From Ruegeria sp. AD91A (GTDB taxonomy: Bacteria; Pseudomonadota; Alphaproteobacteria; Rhodobacterales; Rhodobacteraceae), in contig NZ_CP031947.1 in the NCBI RefSeq assembly GCF_003443535.1, positions 310,001 through 374,000 on the forward strand: DNA of 64,000 bases. The letters run 5' to 3'. The position numbers and the translations under genes are program-made. Position 1 is the stretch's first letter; each line of letters starts with the position of its first letter. Positions 49,688-58,921 of the stretch are shown here, one piece after another. Below the pieces are notes generated by a model that was not told the DNA's origin, made no database searches, and worked only from the letters and a program-made list of their open reading frames with translations.

Positions 49688-50845
49688 ATGAACAAGCATT
49701 CAAGGCTTTCGTCTGTTCTGACCCCGGTAAACACCGCCAAGGGTCTGCCGAACGAGCATTATGTCGATCCCGCTGTCTTCGCCGAGGAACGGGATGCGGT
49801 CCTGTTTGCGAACTGGTCGGGCATAGGTTTCGGCAAGGACATTCCCGAAGCGGGTGATGCCTATCCGATCGACTTTCTTGGCACGCCGCTTCTGATGGTG
49901 CGCGACCGTGACGGACAGATCGGTGTTTTCCAGAACACCTGTCGTCATCGCGGAATGATTTTGGTCGACAAGCCGCAGAAAATCCGTGGCGCGATCCGTT
50001 GCCCCTATCACAGCTGGTGCTATGGCCTGAATGGCGAGTTGCGCACTGCGCCGCATGTCGGCGGCCCCGGACGGAACACGCATGAAGATCTGGACTTCGC
50101 CGAACTGGGCCTGATCCGCATTCGTTCTTATGTCTGGCGTGACGTTATCTTCGTCAATGTGGATGGCAACGCCCCGGAATTCGAAGAGGTCCATGGCGAG
50201 TTGATGGAACGCTGGAAAGATTTCGATCAGCCGATGTATCATGGCGGTGCCGGCGCGTCTGTCCGGCTGGAGCTGGAGTCGAACTGGAAACTGGCGGTCG
50301 AGAACTTCTGCGAAAGCTATCACTTGCCTTGGGTTCACCCGGGTCTTAACAGCTATTCGCGCCTGGAAGACCACTATAACATCAATGAACTGGGCAAGTA
50401 TTCGGGTCAGGGCACTTATGTTTATCGTCAGTTCGAAGGTCAGAACGGCGAGAAACTGGATGACTTCCAGAACCTGAGCGAACAGTGGCACGAAGGTGCG
50501 GAATACATCGTCGTGTACCCAAATACCCTGCTGGGTGTTCAGCGCGACCATGGCTTTGCCTTCATCATCGATCCGATCACCCATGAGAGGTCGAATGAGA
50601 GGATAGAGCTGTACTACACCAAAAAACCGGAAGACGCACCCGAGCACGAAGCGTTGCGCGCAAAGAACGCGCAGCTTTGGAAAACCGTTTTCGAAGAGGA
50701 TGTGTTCGTGGTTGAGGGCATGCAGAAAGGCCGTCATGGTGTCAAATTCGACGGCGGCCGCTTCTCGCCTGCGATGGATGGTCCAACGCATTGTTTTCAC
50801 CACTGGGTGGCAACGCAGATCGAACAGGCCCGCGAAGAGGCATAG
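49688..50845 (+). CDS. gbcA: Rieske non-haem iron oxygenase for a quaternary amine, GbcA-like
   Basis: A 385-residue oxygenase alpha subunit. The Rieske cluster ligands are in FQNTCRHRGMIL and IRCPYHSWCYGLNG (about residues 80-110). The mononuclear iron region is NWKLAVENFCESYHLPWVHP; the position that bridges to the Rieske site in naphthalene dioxygenase (Asp) is Glu here, as in carnitine and betaine oxygenases. It would demethylate glycine betaine to dimethylglycine and formaldehyde. The ATG was chosen after GGAGCAACCG; a start 22 codons upstream is possible. Carnitine or stachydrine are alternative substrates. Confidence 0.87.
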   Translation: MNKHSRLSSVLTPVNTAKGLPNEHYVDPAVFAEERDAVLFANWSGIGFGKDIPEAGDAYPIDFLGTPLLMVRDRDGQIGVFQNTCRHRGMILVDKPQKIRGAIRCPYHSWCYGLNGELRTAPHVGGPGRNTHEDLDFAELGLIRIRSYVWRDVIFVNVDGNAPEFEEVHGELMERWKDFDQPMYHGGAGASVRLELESNWKLAVENFCESYHLPWVHPGLNSYSRLEDHYNINELGKYSGQGTYVYRQFEGQNGEKLDDFQNLSEQWHEGAEYIVVYPNTLLGVQRDHGFAFIIDPITHERSNERIELYYTKKPEDAPEHEALRAKNAQLWKTVFEEDVFVVEGMQKGRHGVKFDGGRFSPAMDGPTHCFHHWVATQIEQAREEA

Positions 50846-50918
50846 GCGACTTTCTACAGTACAGTCTGGCCCGATCCCACGTGGTGGCGCACATGCCGAG
50901 GGCGGGTCAGATCTCTAA

Positions 50919-50934
50919 CAGCAAGTGTTTGCTG
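50919..50934 (+). repeat. short hairpin after the Rieske oxygenase gene
   Basis: CAGCAA and TTGCTG with a GTGT loop lie 74 bases after the oxygenase stop. The stem is only six base pairs and no T tract follows, so terminator function is doubtful. Confidence 0.25.
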
Positions 50935-51055
50935 GCGAACTCTCGACCCTGTTTGGTGGCGTTGGAAAATCCGGTTTCAGGCGCGAGAAAGGACTGAAAG
51001 CGTTGTATAAATACATGCGCACCAAAAACATCGCGATATCGCTGAAAGGCTGACC

Positions 51056-51295
51056 TTGGATCTTCAAGAACTCGATGACCAACTGCTGCAGGCCCATGCG
51101 GATAGCGATCTGCCGGCGCTGATCCGACTGTACCACGAAGCGGCCAGCCAGGCCGAACAACGTCGGGATCATGACGCGGCCTGTTTCTATCTGACACATG
51201 CGTTCGTATTTGCACTGGAATACGGATCCCCCGAAGCGGATGAACTGAACCGCAAACTATACGAACGCGGTCGCGCCCATCGTTTGGCGTTCTGA
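51056..51295 (+). CDS. small helical protein of unknown function
   Basis: A 79-residue protein with a TTG start behind GAAAGG. It is predicted all-helical and TPR-like: LDDQLLQAHADSDLPALIRL, YHEAASQAEQRRDHDAACFY, LTHAFVFALEYGSPEADEL. No signal peptide or membrane segment. It lies between the Rieske oxygenase and the GlxA-type regulator on the same strand. Composition and codon use look coding, but I do not recognise the family. Confidence 0.6.
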   Translation: MDLQELDDQLLQAHADSDLPALIRLYHEAASQAEQRRDHDAACFYLTHAFVFALEYGSPEADELNRKLYERGRAHRLAF

Positions 51296-51340
51296 TGAAA
51301 CCGGTATAACTGGGTTATTGCGGTGGCAAAGAGACAAAGC

Positions 51341-52372
51341 ATGACTCATTTCACATTTCTATGCCTTGAAGACTTCCCGGTTGCTGCCCTGTCCATGGCC
51401 ATCGACCCGTTACGCGTGGCCAATGAGATCAGCCGCAGGGATGGTCTTGGCTGGACCGTCGTATCAGAAGATGGGCAACCGGTCATGTCCAGCTCACGCC
51501 TCAGCTTCAATCCCGACAAGGCATTGTCCGAGGTGGATGAGACAGATGTGGTATTGGTCTTTGCCGGGGCGTCAACCCGGTTCAGGGATCGCAAGGCGTC
51601 AGGGGGAGCGCTGCGACGGCTTTTGTCCCATGGCGTGCGGATCGGTTCCGTCAGCGGTTCACTTTTTGCGCTGGCGGAAGAGAGGTTCTTCGATGGTTAC
51701 AGCTGTAGCGCGCATTTCTGCTATACCGCTGCTTTGAAAGAACAATTTGACAGAGTGACCCTGTGTGACACGCTCTATACCATAGATCGCAACCGAATGT
51801 CGTTTGCCGGAACTTCGGCGGTGTTTGAATTTATGCTGGGCGTAATTTCGGATGAGGTATCCGATGCGGTTGCCGTCGAAACGGCCTGCTGGTTTCAATA
51901 CGCGACTTTGCGTGATGCAGGTACTTTGCAGGTTCTGCCGGGGTATAGCAAAGATCAAACCCGGAATGGCCTGCCACGCCCGGTTCGGCGGGCCATCGAG
52001 TTGTTTGCAAACAATATCGAAAACAAGATCTCAATCGAGCAGGTCTCGAAACTCGTTGGTATGTCCATGCGGCAATTGGAACGGCATTTCAAAAAAGAAA
52101 CCGGAATCAGCCCCGGTGGGTATTATCGCAGATTGCGGCTGGATGCGGCGCGGCAGAAGCTGCTTTATACCGACCAGTCCCTGCAGGAAATCGCGCTGTC
52201 GGTCGGGTATGACAGCGCCAGTTCATTCTCAAGCAATTACCGGCGGGAATTCGGCCTGCCTCCAACACAAGAGCGCAAGGAAAGAAGCCGCGGTGCAAGA
52301 CACGCGGCCTTGTCCTTCGGTCAACGTCCGTCAAAGGGCTTTGACCACCTCGGTCAGCATTTGGTGAACTGA
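51341..52372 (+). CDS. GlxA-family AraC-type regulator, GbdR-like
   Basis: A 343-residue regulator with an N-terminal DJ-1/class-I glutamine-amidotransferase-like domain (FLCLEDFPVAALSMAIDPLR, DVVLVFAGASTRF, VRIGSVSGSLFALAEE) lacking the catalytic Cys context, and a C-terminal AraC-type double helix-turn-helix (ISIEQVSKLVGMSMRQLERH, YDSASSFSSNYRREFGLPP). Proteins of this build include GbdR, the activator of glycine betaine catabolism. A GTG six codons upstream (51323) is an alternative start. Its last 42 bases overlap the convergent soxG 3' end. Confidence 0.88.
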   Translation: MTHFTFLCLEDFPVAALSMAIDPLRVANEISRRDGLGWTVVSEDGQPVMSSSRLSFNPDKALSEVDETDVVLVFAGASTRFRDRKASGGALRRLLSHGVRIGSVSGSLFALAEERFFDGYSCSAHFCYTAALKEQFDRVTLCDTLYTIDRNRMSFAGTSAVFEFMLGVISDEVSDAVAVETACWFQYATLRDAGTLQVLPGYSKDQTRNGLPRPVRRAIELFANNIENKISIEQVSKLVGMSMRQLERHFKKETGISPGGYYRRLRLDAARQKLLYTDQSLQEIALSVGYDSASSFSSNYRREFGLPPTQERKERSRGARHAALSFGQRPSKGFDHLGQHLVN

Positions 52373-52894
52373 AATCGCGTAGCTGCGTGGCGCGTAGATC
52401 GAGAAATCCGTTCCTGCCTCATTACAGCGCAACAGGCATCCCACATGATGGATTGCAGTGCGGTTGAAGGCTCCGGCCTGCATCTGCTCGACATCCAGAA
52501 CCGTCAAGCGTTGCAGTAGGTCGATGGCACCCTGCCCGGTCATATCGATGCGTGTAAACACGTCCGACTGATCGGTCACGGACGCTATGCCAGCGAACTC
52601 GACCGCCATCCTCCGGGCCAGCTCCAATGGGCCTGTGTATGTTTCTTCGCACAGGTACTGATCCGGGCCCAACCAGTGCAGACTGCTGGTTTCGCCCTGT
52701 TCCCATTGCCCCGCGTCAGGCGCCGGGACTCCACAAACGGTTTGAAGCCTGGCCTTCACAGCCTCTTCTTGTCCCAGTCTTGCCGAAACGGATGCCAGTG
52801 CCACATCCTCTCGTTCCTGAAAGGTCAGAGGTCCGACCACGTCCCGTTTTGGTTCGGTGCCGCCAATGGCGGTCTTGGCAACAAAATCACGCAC
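52331..52894 (-). CDS. soxG: sarcosine oxidase gamma subunit
   Basis: A 187-residue GcvT-fold gamma subunit. It has LTFQEREDVALASVSARLGQ, SLHWLGPDQYLCEE, ASVTDQSDVFTRIDMTGQGA and HHVGCLLRCNEAGTDFSIYA, typical of SoxG. The start is a GTG overlapping the soxA stop by eight bases; the open frame extends 27 codons further into soxA without homology. It is the last gene of the soxBDAG operon. The 3' end overlaps the GbdR-like gene tail to tail by 42 bases. Confidence 0.88.
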   Translation of the reverse strand: MRDFVAKTAIGGTEPKRDVVGPLTFQEREDVALASVSARLGQEEAVKARLQTVCGVPAPDAGQWEQGETSSLHWLGPDQYLCEETYTGPLELARRMAVEFAGIASVTDQSDVFTRIDMTGQGAIDLLQRLTVLDVEQMQAGAFNRTAIHHVGCLLRCNEAGTDFSIYAPRSYAISVHQMLTEVVKAL

Positions 52895-55841
52895 GGAGCC
52901 GTTCTCCTTCGGGGTCAACGAAATGCGCGCTGACAAGCGTCGCTTTGATGTTGGTGTCATCCACCGGGCTGACAATCTGCACGGTGTCGCCCAATCGCTG
53001 CGCCCCGCGTTTTACAAAGGCCAGGCCGATGCTGCTGGACAGGTGCGGCGAATAGGCAGCCGAAGTGACATAGCCCAAATCATTTTCCGGCAGGTGTGGC
53101 GCACCGTCGTCAAACACATGGCCGCCTGCCAGCACGGTATCGGCGTTTCTGACCGGCTGGATGCCGACCAAAGCCAGACCATCCGGGTCTGAAAGAGCCT
53201 CTCGCCCGCTGAGGGTCGCACCGATACTGTCCTTCTTGGTTGAGACCATGCGCCCCATGCCTAGATTGTGGGCGCTGGTGGTTCCGTTCAGTTCGTTTCC
53301 GGTGGCGTGCCCCTTTTCAATCCGCAGAACGCCAAGCGCTTCGGTGCCATACGGGGTTACGCCCAAGGGTTCTCCAAGCGCCATCAAATGTCGTATCAGC
53401 GCGTCACCGTACCGGGTTGGCACAGCCAGTTCATAGGCCAGTTCGCCCGAGAACGAGATGCGGAACAACCGCGCCGGGATACCCCCGGCAATGGTCACCT
53501 CTCGACACGCCATGAACGAGAAGCCTTCGTTGCTGACGTCAATACCATCATCGACAACCTTGTGCACCAACTCGCGTGATTTCGGGCCCGCTATGGCAAA
53601 TTGCGCCCAAGCGTCGGTGGTCGAGATCATCTGCACATCCAAGTCCGGGAACAGACATTGATGCACGAATTCCATGTGGCGATAGACGGCCACAGCGTTG
53701 GCGGTTGTCGTAGTGACCACAAAGTGATCCTCGGCCAGGCGGGCGGCGGTGCCGTCATCCATGGCTATGCCGTCTTCGCGCAGCATCAGGCCATAGCGGG
53801 TTTTGCCCACCGGCAGTTTGGCGAAGCCGTTGCAATAGATCTTGTTGAGGAATTCCGCGGCATCCGCGCCCTGTACGTCGATTTTGCCCAGCGTGGTCAC
53901 GTCGCAGACGCCGACACCGCTGCGTACGGCCAGAACCTCGCGATCCACGGATTCGCGCCAATGCGTCTCACCAGCCTTGGGGAACCATTGCGCGCGCATC
54001 CAGGGGCCCACCTCGACGAATACCGCGCCCTGTTCTTCAGCCCATTGGTGGCTGGGCGTCAGTCGCGTAGGTTTGAACTCTTTCCCGACCGAGCGCCCGA
54101 CCCAGGCGCCCATCGCCACAGGCGTGTAAGGTGGCCGGAAGATGGTTGTGCCGGTTTCGGGAATGCTCTTGCCAGTGATCTCGGCCATCACGGCCAGCGC
54201 GCCGACATTCGCGGTTTTGCCCTGATCGGTCGCCATGCCAAGAGTTGTATAGCGTTTCAGATGCTCGACACTGCGAAACCCTTCCTGTTCGGCCAGTTTG
54301 ACGTCCTTTACGGTCACGTCATTCTGGAAATCCAGCCAGGCGCGGCCTTTGCCGGGCACGTTCCAGAACGGGGTGATACGGATCGCATCATCCTCAGCTT
54401 CCGGCAGGTCGACCGGGCAGGCCGTGATCCCCAATCCGTCCAGCGCCGCAAGTGCCGCATTGGTGCCCGAGGCGATCGCCCCGTGGCTGGTCAGGTTGCC
54501 AGCGGCGGCACCGGCGACAACCATACCCTTCGGCAACTCGGCCGGCGGGATGAAGGCTGCAAGCGGTTCGAACCATTGCGGGCGACCGCGTTGGTGGCAT
54601 GTCAGTTGCACATTCGGGTTCCATCCACCCGAAACGCCCAGACCGCTGACTTCAATCGGGCGGGTCTGACCATCGGCCATCTGCACGGTGATCGATTTCA
54701 GCCCCAGACGCCCCTGCGCGCCGATGACTTGCGCACCCGCCAGCAATTCACATTCGGCGATGCGCGGAGCATCGCGGCGCGGGTCGATAACAGCGACAAC
54801 CTTGATCCCGGCTTTGATCAGATCCTGCGCGGCGCGGTGTCCTTCATCGTTGTTGGTGAAGATCGCCACGCGCTTGCCCGGTGTCACAGCCCAGCGGTTT
54901 GCATAGGCCCGCATCGCGCCCGCCAGCATTATGCCCGGTCGGTCGTTGTTTTCGAAAGCAATCGGACGTTCGGTAGAGCCGGCACAAAGCACCGAGTGCT
55001 TCGCGTAAATGCGCCACAGAATCTGGCGTGGTTTCCCCGCTTCGGGCACTGCAAGGTGATCCGAGACCCGCTCAAGCGCGCCATAAATGCCGTGATCATA
55101 GGTGCCGAACACAGTGGTGCGCGTCAGAAGGCGCACATTGTCCATCGACGCCAGCTCTCCCAGTGTCTGCGCGACCCAATCCGCATTCGAAATGCCCTCG
55201 AACCGGTCACAGTCAGACAACAGACGCCCACCCATCCGGCTGTCCTCGTCGGCCAGAATGACCCGCGCGCCAGACCGCGCCGCCGTCAAGGCTGCGATCA
55301 GGCCAGAAGGACCGGCTCCGATAACCAGTACGTCGCAATGCAAATAGCCTTTGTCATAGATGTCCGGGTCAGCTTCTTTCGTCAGGTTGCCCAGACCGGC
55401 CGCCTTGCGGATCATCGGCTCATAGAGCTTTTCCCAGAACGCCTTGGGCCACATGAAGGTCTTGTAATAGAAACCCGCCGTCAAAAACGGTGAGAACCGG
55501 TCATTGATTGACAGCGCGTCGAAGGCGAGCGAGGGCCAGCGGTTCTGCGATGTCGCCTCGAGCCCGTCGAACAATTCAATTGTGGTCGCGCGTGTGTTCG
55601 GTTCCTGTCGGTTGCCTGTGCGCAGCTCAACCAGCGCGTTGGGTTCTTCCGAGCCCGAGGCCAGCACACCGCGTGGGCGGTGGTATTTGAACGAGCGGCC
55701 AACCAACCGTACGTCATTGGCCAGCAGAGCCGAGGCCAGCGTGTCGCCCTGATAACCTTCGTAGGATCTGCCATCGAAGGTAAAGCGCAGCTTTTTGGAC
55801 CGGTCGATCAGACCGCCCTGCAAACGATTGTTCTGGGTCAT
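52887..55841 (-). CDS. soxA: sarcosine oxidase alpha subunit
   Basis: A 984-residue alpha subunit, usual length. An N-terminal ferredoxin-like domain (FTFDGRSYEGYQGDTLASAL) is followed by the dinucleotide-binding flavoprotein region (HCDVLVIGAGPSGLIAALTA, AKHSVLCAGSTERPIAFENN, VAIFTNNDEGHRAAQDLIKA) and a C-terminal GcvT-like folate-binding domain (about 610-980; VAVRSGVGVCDVTTLGKIDV, YGLMLREDGIAMDDGT, ALGVLRIEKGHATGNELNG). It binds NAD and tetrahydrofolate and captures the formaldehyde unit as methylene-THF. Its ATG overlaps the soxD stop as ATGA. Confidence 0.95.
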   Translation of the reverse strand: MTQNNRLQGGLIDRSKKLRFTFDGRSYEGYQGDTLASALLANDVRLVGRSFKYHRPRGVLASGSEEPNALVELRTGNRQEPNTRATTIELFDGLEATSQNRWPSLAFDALSINDRFSPFLTAGFYYKTFMWPKAFWEKLYEPMIRKAAGLGNLTKEADPDIYDKGYLHCDVLVIGAGPSGLIAALTAARSGARVILADEDSRMGGRLLSDCDRFEGISNADWVAQTLGELASMDNVRLLTRTTVFGTYDHGIYGALERVSDHLAVPEAGKPRQILWRIYAKHSVLCAGSTERPIAFENNDRPGIMLAGAMRAYANRWAVTPGKRVAIFTNNDEGHRAAQDLIKAGIKVVAVIDPRRDAPRIAECELLAGAQVIGAQGRLGLKSITVQMADGQTRPIEVSGLGVSGGWNPNVQLTCHQRGRPQWFEPLAAFIPPAELPKGMVVAGAAAGNLTSHGAIASGTNAALAALDGLGITACPVDLPEAEDDAIRITPFWNVPGKGRAWLDFQNDVTVKDVKLAEQEGFRSVEHLKRYTTLGMATDQGKTANVGALAVMAEITGKSIPETGTTIFRPPYTPVAMGAWVGRSVGKEFKPTRLTPSHQWAEEQGAVFVEVGPWMRAQWFPKAGETHWRESVDREVLAVRSGVGVCDVTTLGKIDVQGADAAEFLNKIYCNGFAKLPVGKTRYGLMLREDGIAMDDGTAARLAEDHFVVTTTTANAVAVYRHMEFVHQCLFPDLDVQMISTTDAWAQFAIAGPKSRELVHKVVDDGIDVSNEGFSFMACREVTIAGGIPARLFRISFSGELAYELAVPTRYGDALIRHLMALGEPLGVTPYGTEALGVLRIEKGHATGNELNGTTSAHNLGMGRMVSTKKDSIGATLSGREALSDPDGLALVGIQPVRNADTVLAGGHVFDDGAPHLPENDLGYVTSAAYSPHLSSSIGLAFVKRGAQRLGDTVQIVSPVDDTNIKATLVSAHFVDPEGERLRA

Positions 55842-56125
55842 TTTCCCCGCCCCGTCTTGCGGGCTACATCCCGCGCCAGTTCTGTTGCCAGAATTTCATG
55901 GGTCAGCGTGTTGCGTGTCACAACAAGCCACGAGCGGTCGCCCTGCTCGTGAAACCACAACTCACGATGGGTTCCTGCGGGGTTGTCGCGCAGGTAGAGA
56001 TAGTCGTGAAACTCTGCGGCAGCCGAGTCTGATTGCCAGTCGGGCCGATTGATCAGGCTCGCGTCACCCAGATAGGTGAATTCGGATGCGTCTCGCGGGC
56101 CAAGCAATGGATGATTTATGATCAT
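55838..56125 (-). CDS. soxD: sarcosine oxidase delta subunit lacking the zinc cysteines
   Basis: A 95-residue SoxD homologue: GPRDASEFTYLGDASLINRP, FHDYLYLRDNPAGTHRELWF, and the conserved end VVTRNTLTHEILATE. Usual delta subunits bind zinc with CPYCGPR near the N-terminus and with His and Cys in HxxGCGRW. Here those positions read HPLLGPR and HEQGDRSW, so three of the four ligands are missing while the fold signature is kept. Located between soxB and soxA with a four-base overlap to soxA. Confidence 0.85.
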   Translation of the reverse strand: MIINHPLLGPRDASEFTYLGDASLINRPDWQSDSAAAEFHDYLYLRDNPAGTHRELWFHEQGDRSWLVVTRNTLTHEILATELARDVARKTGRGK

Positions 56126-56137
56126 GTCCGGGCCTCC

Positions 56138-57388
56138 TCAGTGCAGGTTGGGCTGTGCGCCCACGCCTTTTTCGTCAATCATCCGTCCGGTTTTGAACCG
56201 GTCCAGACGATAGGCAGTTGCAACTTCATGCGGTCGGTCGGTGGCCATAAGATGCGCGAAACAAAAACCAGATGCTGGCGTTGCCTTGAAACCGCCGTAG
56301 CACCAGCCACCATTGAAATAGAGCCCGTCAATTTCGGTGTGATCTATGAACGGCGAGCCATCCATCGACATATCCATCACACCGCCCCACATCCGCAGCA
56401 GGCGCGCGCGGCCAATCATCGGCATCAGGGACATGCCACCTTCGGCCACATCCTCAACCACAGGCAGGTTGCCGCGTTGGGCGTAGGTGTTATAGCCATC
56501 GATATCGCCACCAAAGACCAGCCCGCCCTTGTCCGATTGGCTGACATAGAAATGTCCGGCGCCATAAGTTATCACCCCGTCAAGAACCGGTTTCAGCCCT
56601 TCGGTCACAAAGGCCTGTAGCACGTGGCTTTCGATCGGCAGACGCATTCCCGCCTGAGCCATCACGCGGCCGGAAGAACCGGCCACCGCCACGCCCACCT
56701 TCTTGGCGCCGATATATCCCCGTGTGGTTTCAACACCCAGCAGTTTTCCGTTTTCGATGCGGAACCCGGTGACTTCGCAATTCTGGATGATGTCGACACC
56801 CCGTTGATCCGCGGCACGGGCATAGCCCCAGGCCACACCGTCATGACGCGCCGTGCCGCCACGACGGTGCAAAAGACCGCCCTTGATCGGAAAGCGCGCA
56901 TCGTCAAAGTTCAGGAACGGATACATCGCGCGAACGCCGTCCGTATCCAGAAGTTCGGCCCCAGAACCGGTGAACATCATTGCATTGCCACGGCGGCGAT
57001 ACGCGTCACGCTGCGCATCCGTGTGACAAAGGTTCAGAATACCGCGCTGGCTGACCATCGCATTGTAGTTCAGGTCCTGCTCCAGGTTCTCCCACAGTTT
57101 CAGCGACAGTTCATAGAAAGGCTGGTTGCCCTCCAACAGGTAATTGGCGCGAATGATCGTCGTGTTCCGCCCCACGTTACCGCCGCCGATCCAGCCTTTT
57201 TCCAGAACGGCCACTCTTGCGGCGTTGTGTTCCTTGGCCAGATAGTATGCCGTAGCAAGGCCATGACCGCCGCCGCCAATCACGATGAAGTCATAGCTTG
57301 ATTGAGGTTCGGGATCGCGCCATGCCGGTGTCCAGCCCCGGTGCCCGTTCAAAACCTGCCGCATGATCGCGAGTGCCGAATACCGCAT
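56138..57388 (-). CDS. soxB: sarcosine oxidase beta subunit
   Basis: A 416-residue flavoprotein. The FAD Rossmann motif is in DFIVIGGGGHGLATAYYLAKE, followed by VAVLEKGWIGGGNVGRNTTI; the covalent-FMN region is LLHRRGGTARHDGVAWGYAR, and the C-terminal FAD motif is YFNGGWCYGGFKATPASGFC. It carries the sarcosine oxidation site. It is the first gene of soxB-soxD-soxA-soxG. The upstream 288 bases must contain the promoter. Confidence 0.95.
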   Translation of the reverse strand: MRYSALAIMRQVLNGHRGWTPAWRDPEPQSSYDFIVIGGGGHGLATAYYLAKEHNAARVAVLEKGWIGGGNVGRNTTIIRANYLLEGNQPFYELSLKLWENLEQDLNYNAMVSQRGILNLCHTDAQRDAYRRRGNAMMFTGSGAELLDTDGVRAMYPFLNFDDARFPIKGGLLHRRGGTARHDGVAWGYARAADQRGVDIIQNCEVTGFRIENGKLLGVETTRGYIGAKKVGVAVAGSSGRVMAQAGMRLPIESHVLQAFVTEGLKPVLDGVITYGAGHFYVSQSDKGGLVFGGDIDGYNTYAQRGNLPVVEDVAEGGMSLMPMIGRARLLRMWGGVMDMSMDGSPFIDHTEIDGLYFNGGWCYGGFKATPASGFCFAHLMATDRPHEVATAYRLDRFKTGRMIDEKGVGAQPNLH

Positions 57389-57676
57389 ATGGATGAGTCC
57401 TTAACCCTTTGTGCGTCGATGCATCTTGAGCCACCTGAACGGACTCAGTCACGGCGTAATCCGTCACAGAGTTTATCAGTTGCGACAATTTTCAGGCTCG
57501 TGTTCGGATAGACTGTTGGACGACTGAGCAAATTACCAATGCATGGGTCACGGGCCCGTGCAGCCATCGCGCGAAGATCAACGTTCCGTGCGAAGCCGCC
57601 CGGCCATCGTCCGGTTGTCTTCCGTGATTGCGGGGTTGTTGTTACAACGCCATAGGCACCGCCGCGTGTGTGGGGA

Positions 57677-58921
57677 TCAGAACCGCAACAATTCAAGCGT
57701 ATGCCCTGCGGGCAGGTCCTCGGCCTCTGCCGGTATGATCACCAACCCGTCTGCCTGCGCCAGCAAAGCCACACGGCCACTGTAGGATGGTGCCATAAGA
57801 CGCAACCTCGGAAGGCCATCCGGCGAGGTGCCGTCAATCTGGGCCGGTCGATATTCCTGCCGGCCCGCGTGACGATGCAAGGGTTCGGCCAGCACCGCCT
57901 GCACAGGTGTCTGAGGCATGTGACGCAGACCCGCGCGGCGCGCCATCATCTGCGATCCGATTATCTGCCATGTCACGTAAGCCGAAACCGGGTTGCCTGG
58001 CAGACCAACATAGAGAGCACGTCCGCGCCGCCCGAATATGACCGGTTTCCCTGGCTTCATCGCGACTTTCATGACATCGGTTTCGCCGCCGATCTCGCTG
58101 AACAGTCGGGGCATGTGATCTTCATCCCCTACGGACACTCCCCCGGTTGTAACGATCAGATCCGAGGTATCGCATGCCTCGCGCAGAACCCGTCCAAGAC
58201 GGGCCGGGTCATCTTCGACCGGCCCCCGGTCGTTCAGTTCGATCCAGGGTTTTTGCAACAACGCCAGCAGCATATAACGGTTCGAGTTGTAGATTTGGCC
58301 GAGGCCAAGGGGTTCGCCCGGTTGGCGCAGCTCGCTGCCTGTCGAAAAGATCGTAACCTTCAGTTTTCGGAACACCAAGACCTCGCCGTACCCGGCGGAT
58401 GCCAGGGCTGCCACCTCACGCGGTCCAATTTCGCAACCGCGCTGCAGGATCGGACCCCCAGCAAAAAGATCTTCCCCCGCACGCCGGATATTCTGGCCGG
58501 GTTTGGGGCGGCGGCTGAATCGAACCCTGTCGATCACGAGATCGCAATCTTCCTGCATCAGCACAGCATCGAAGTCAGGCGGCACAGGAGCCCCCGTAAA
58601 GATGCGCAAAGCGCTGCCTTCGGGTGCATCATGGTCGCCGGGGTCGCCCGCAGCCACGCGTCCGGCCACGGGAAGTTCGAATACCGGTCCGTCGCCCAGA
58701 TCTCTGGTGCGGATGGCATAGCCATCCATGGCAGAGTTGTCGAAGGCGGGCATGTCGACCTTACTGGTGCAATCCTCGGCCAGAACCCGGCCTATCGCCT
58801 GTTTCAGCGGCAAAGTCTCGGTTTCAGTAAGAGGATCGGCCACAGAAAGACCGCGCTCAAGGGCGTGATCTACACTCAGATACACGTTGGCGTGGCGGTC
58901 ACAGGCACATCCATCAGCCAT
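57677..58921 (-). CDS. moeA: molybdopterin molybdenumtransferase
   Basis: A 414-residue MoeA. Signatures: VDMPAFDNSAMDGYAIRTRD, RVAAGDPGDHDAPEGSALRI, IFTGAPVPPDFDAVLMQED, STGSELRQPGEPLGLGQIYN, TTGGVSVGDEDHMPRLFSEI and LPGNPVSAYVTWQIIG. It inserts molybdate into adenylylated molybdopterin, needed by the CoxL-type hydroxylase in this window and other molybdoenzymes. An N-terminal extension of about 12 residues contains two Cys and two His (DGCACDRHANVYLSVDHAL), unusual for MoeA. The ATG overlaps the stop of the small upstream gene by eight bases; the open frame continues seven codons further upstream. Confidence 0.93.
   Translation of the reverse strand: MADGCACDRHANVYLSVDHALERGLSVADPLTETETLPLKQAIGRVLAEDCTSKVDMPAFDNSAMDGYAIRTRDLGDGPVFELPVAGRVAAGDPGDHDAPEGSALRIFTGAPVPPDFDAVLMQEDCDLVIDRVRFSRRPKPGQNIRRAGEDLFAGGPILQRGCEIGPREVAALASAGYGEVLVFRKLKVTIFSTGSELRQPGEPLGLGQIYNSNRYMLLALLQKPWIELNDRGPVEDDPARLGRVLREACDTSDLIVTTGGVSVGDEDHMPRLFSEIGGETDVMKVAMKPGKPVIFGRRGRALYVGLPGNPVSAYVTWQIIGSQMMARRAGLRHMPQTPVQAVLAEPLHRHAGRQEYRPAQIDGTSPDGLPRLRLMAPSYSGRVALLAQADGLVIIPAEAEDLPAGHTLELLRF

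Noticed and set aside
53601..55493. 630-codon plus-strand open frame antisense to soxA
   Set aside because: It lies entirely opposite soxA, has no ribosome site or family motif, and its composition (rich in Arg, His, Gln) is that of an antisense frame in GC-rich coding DNA.
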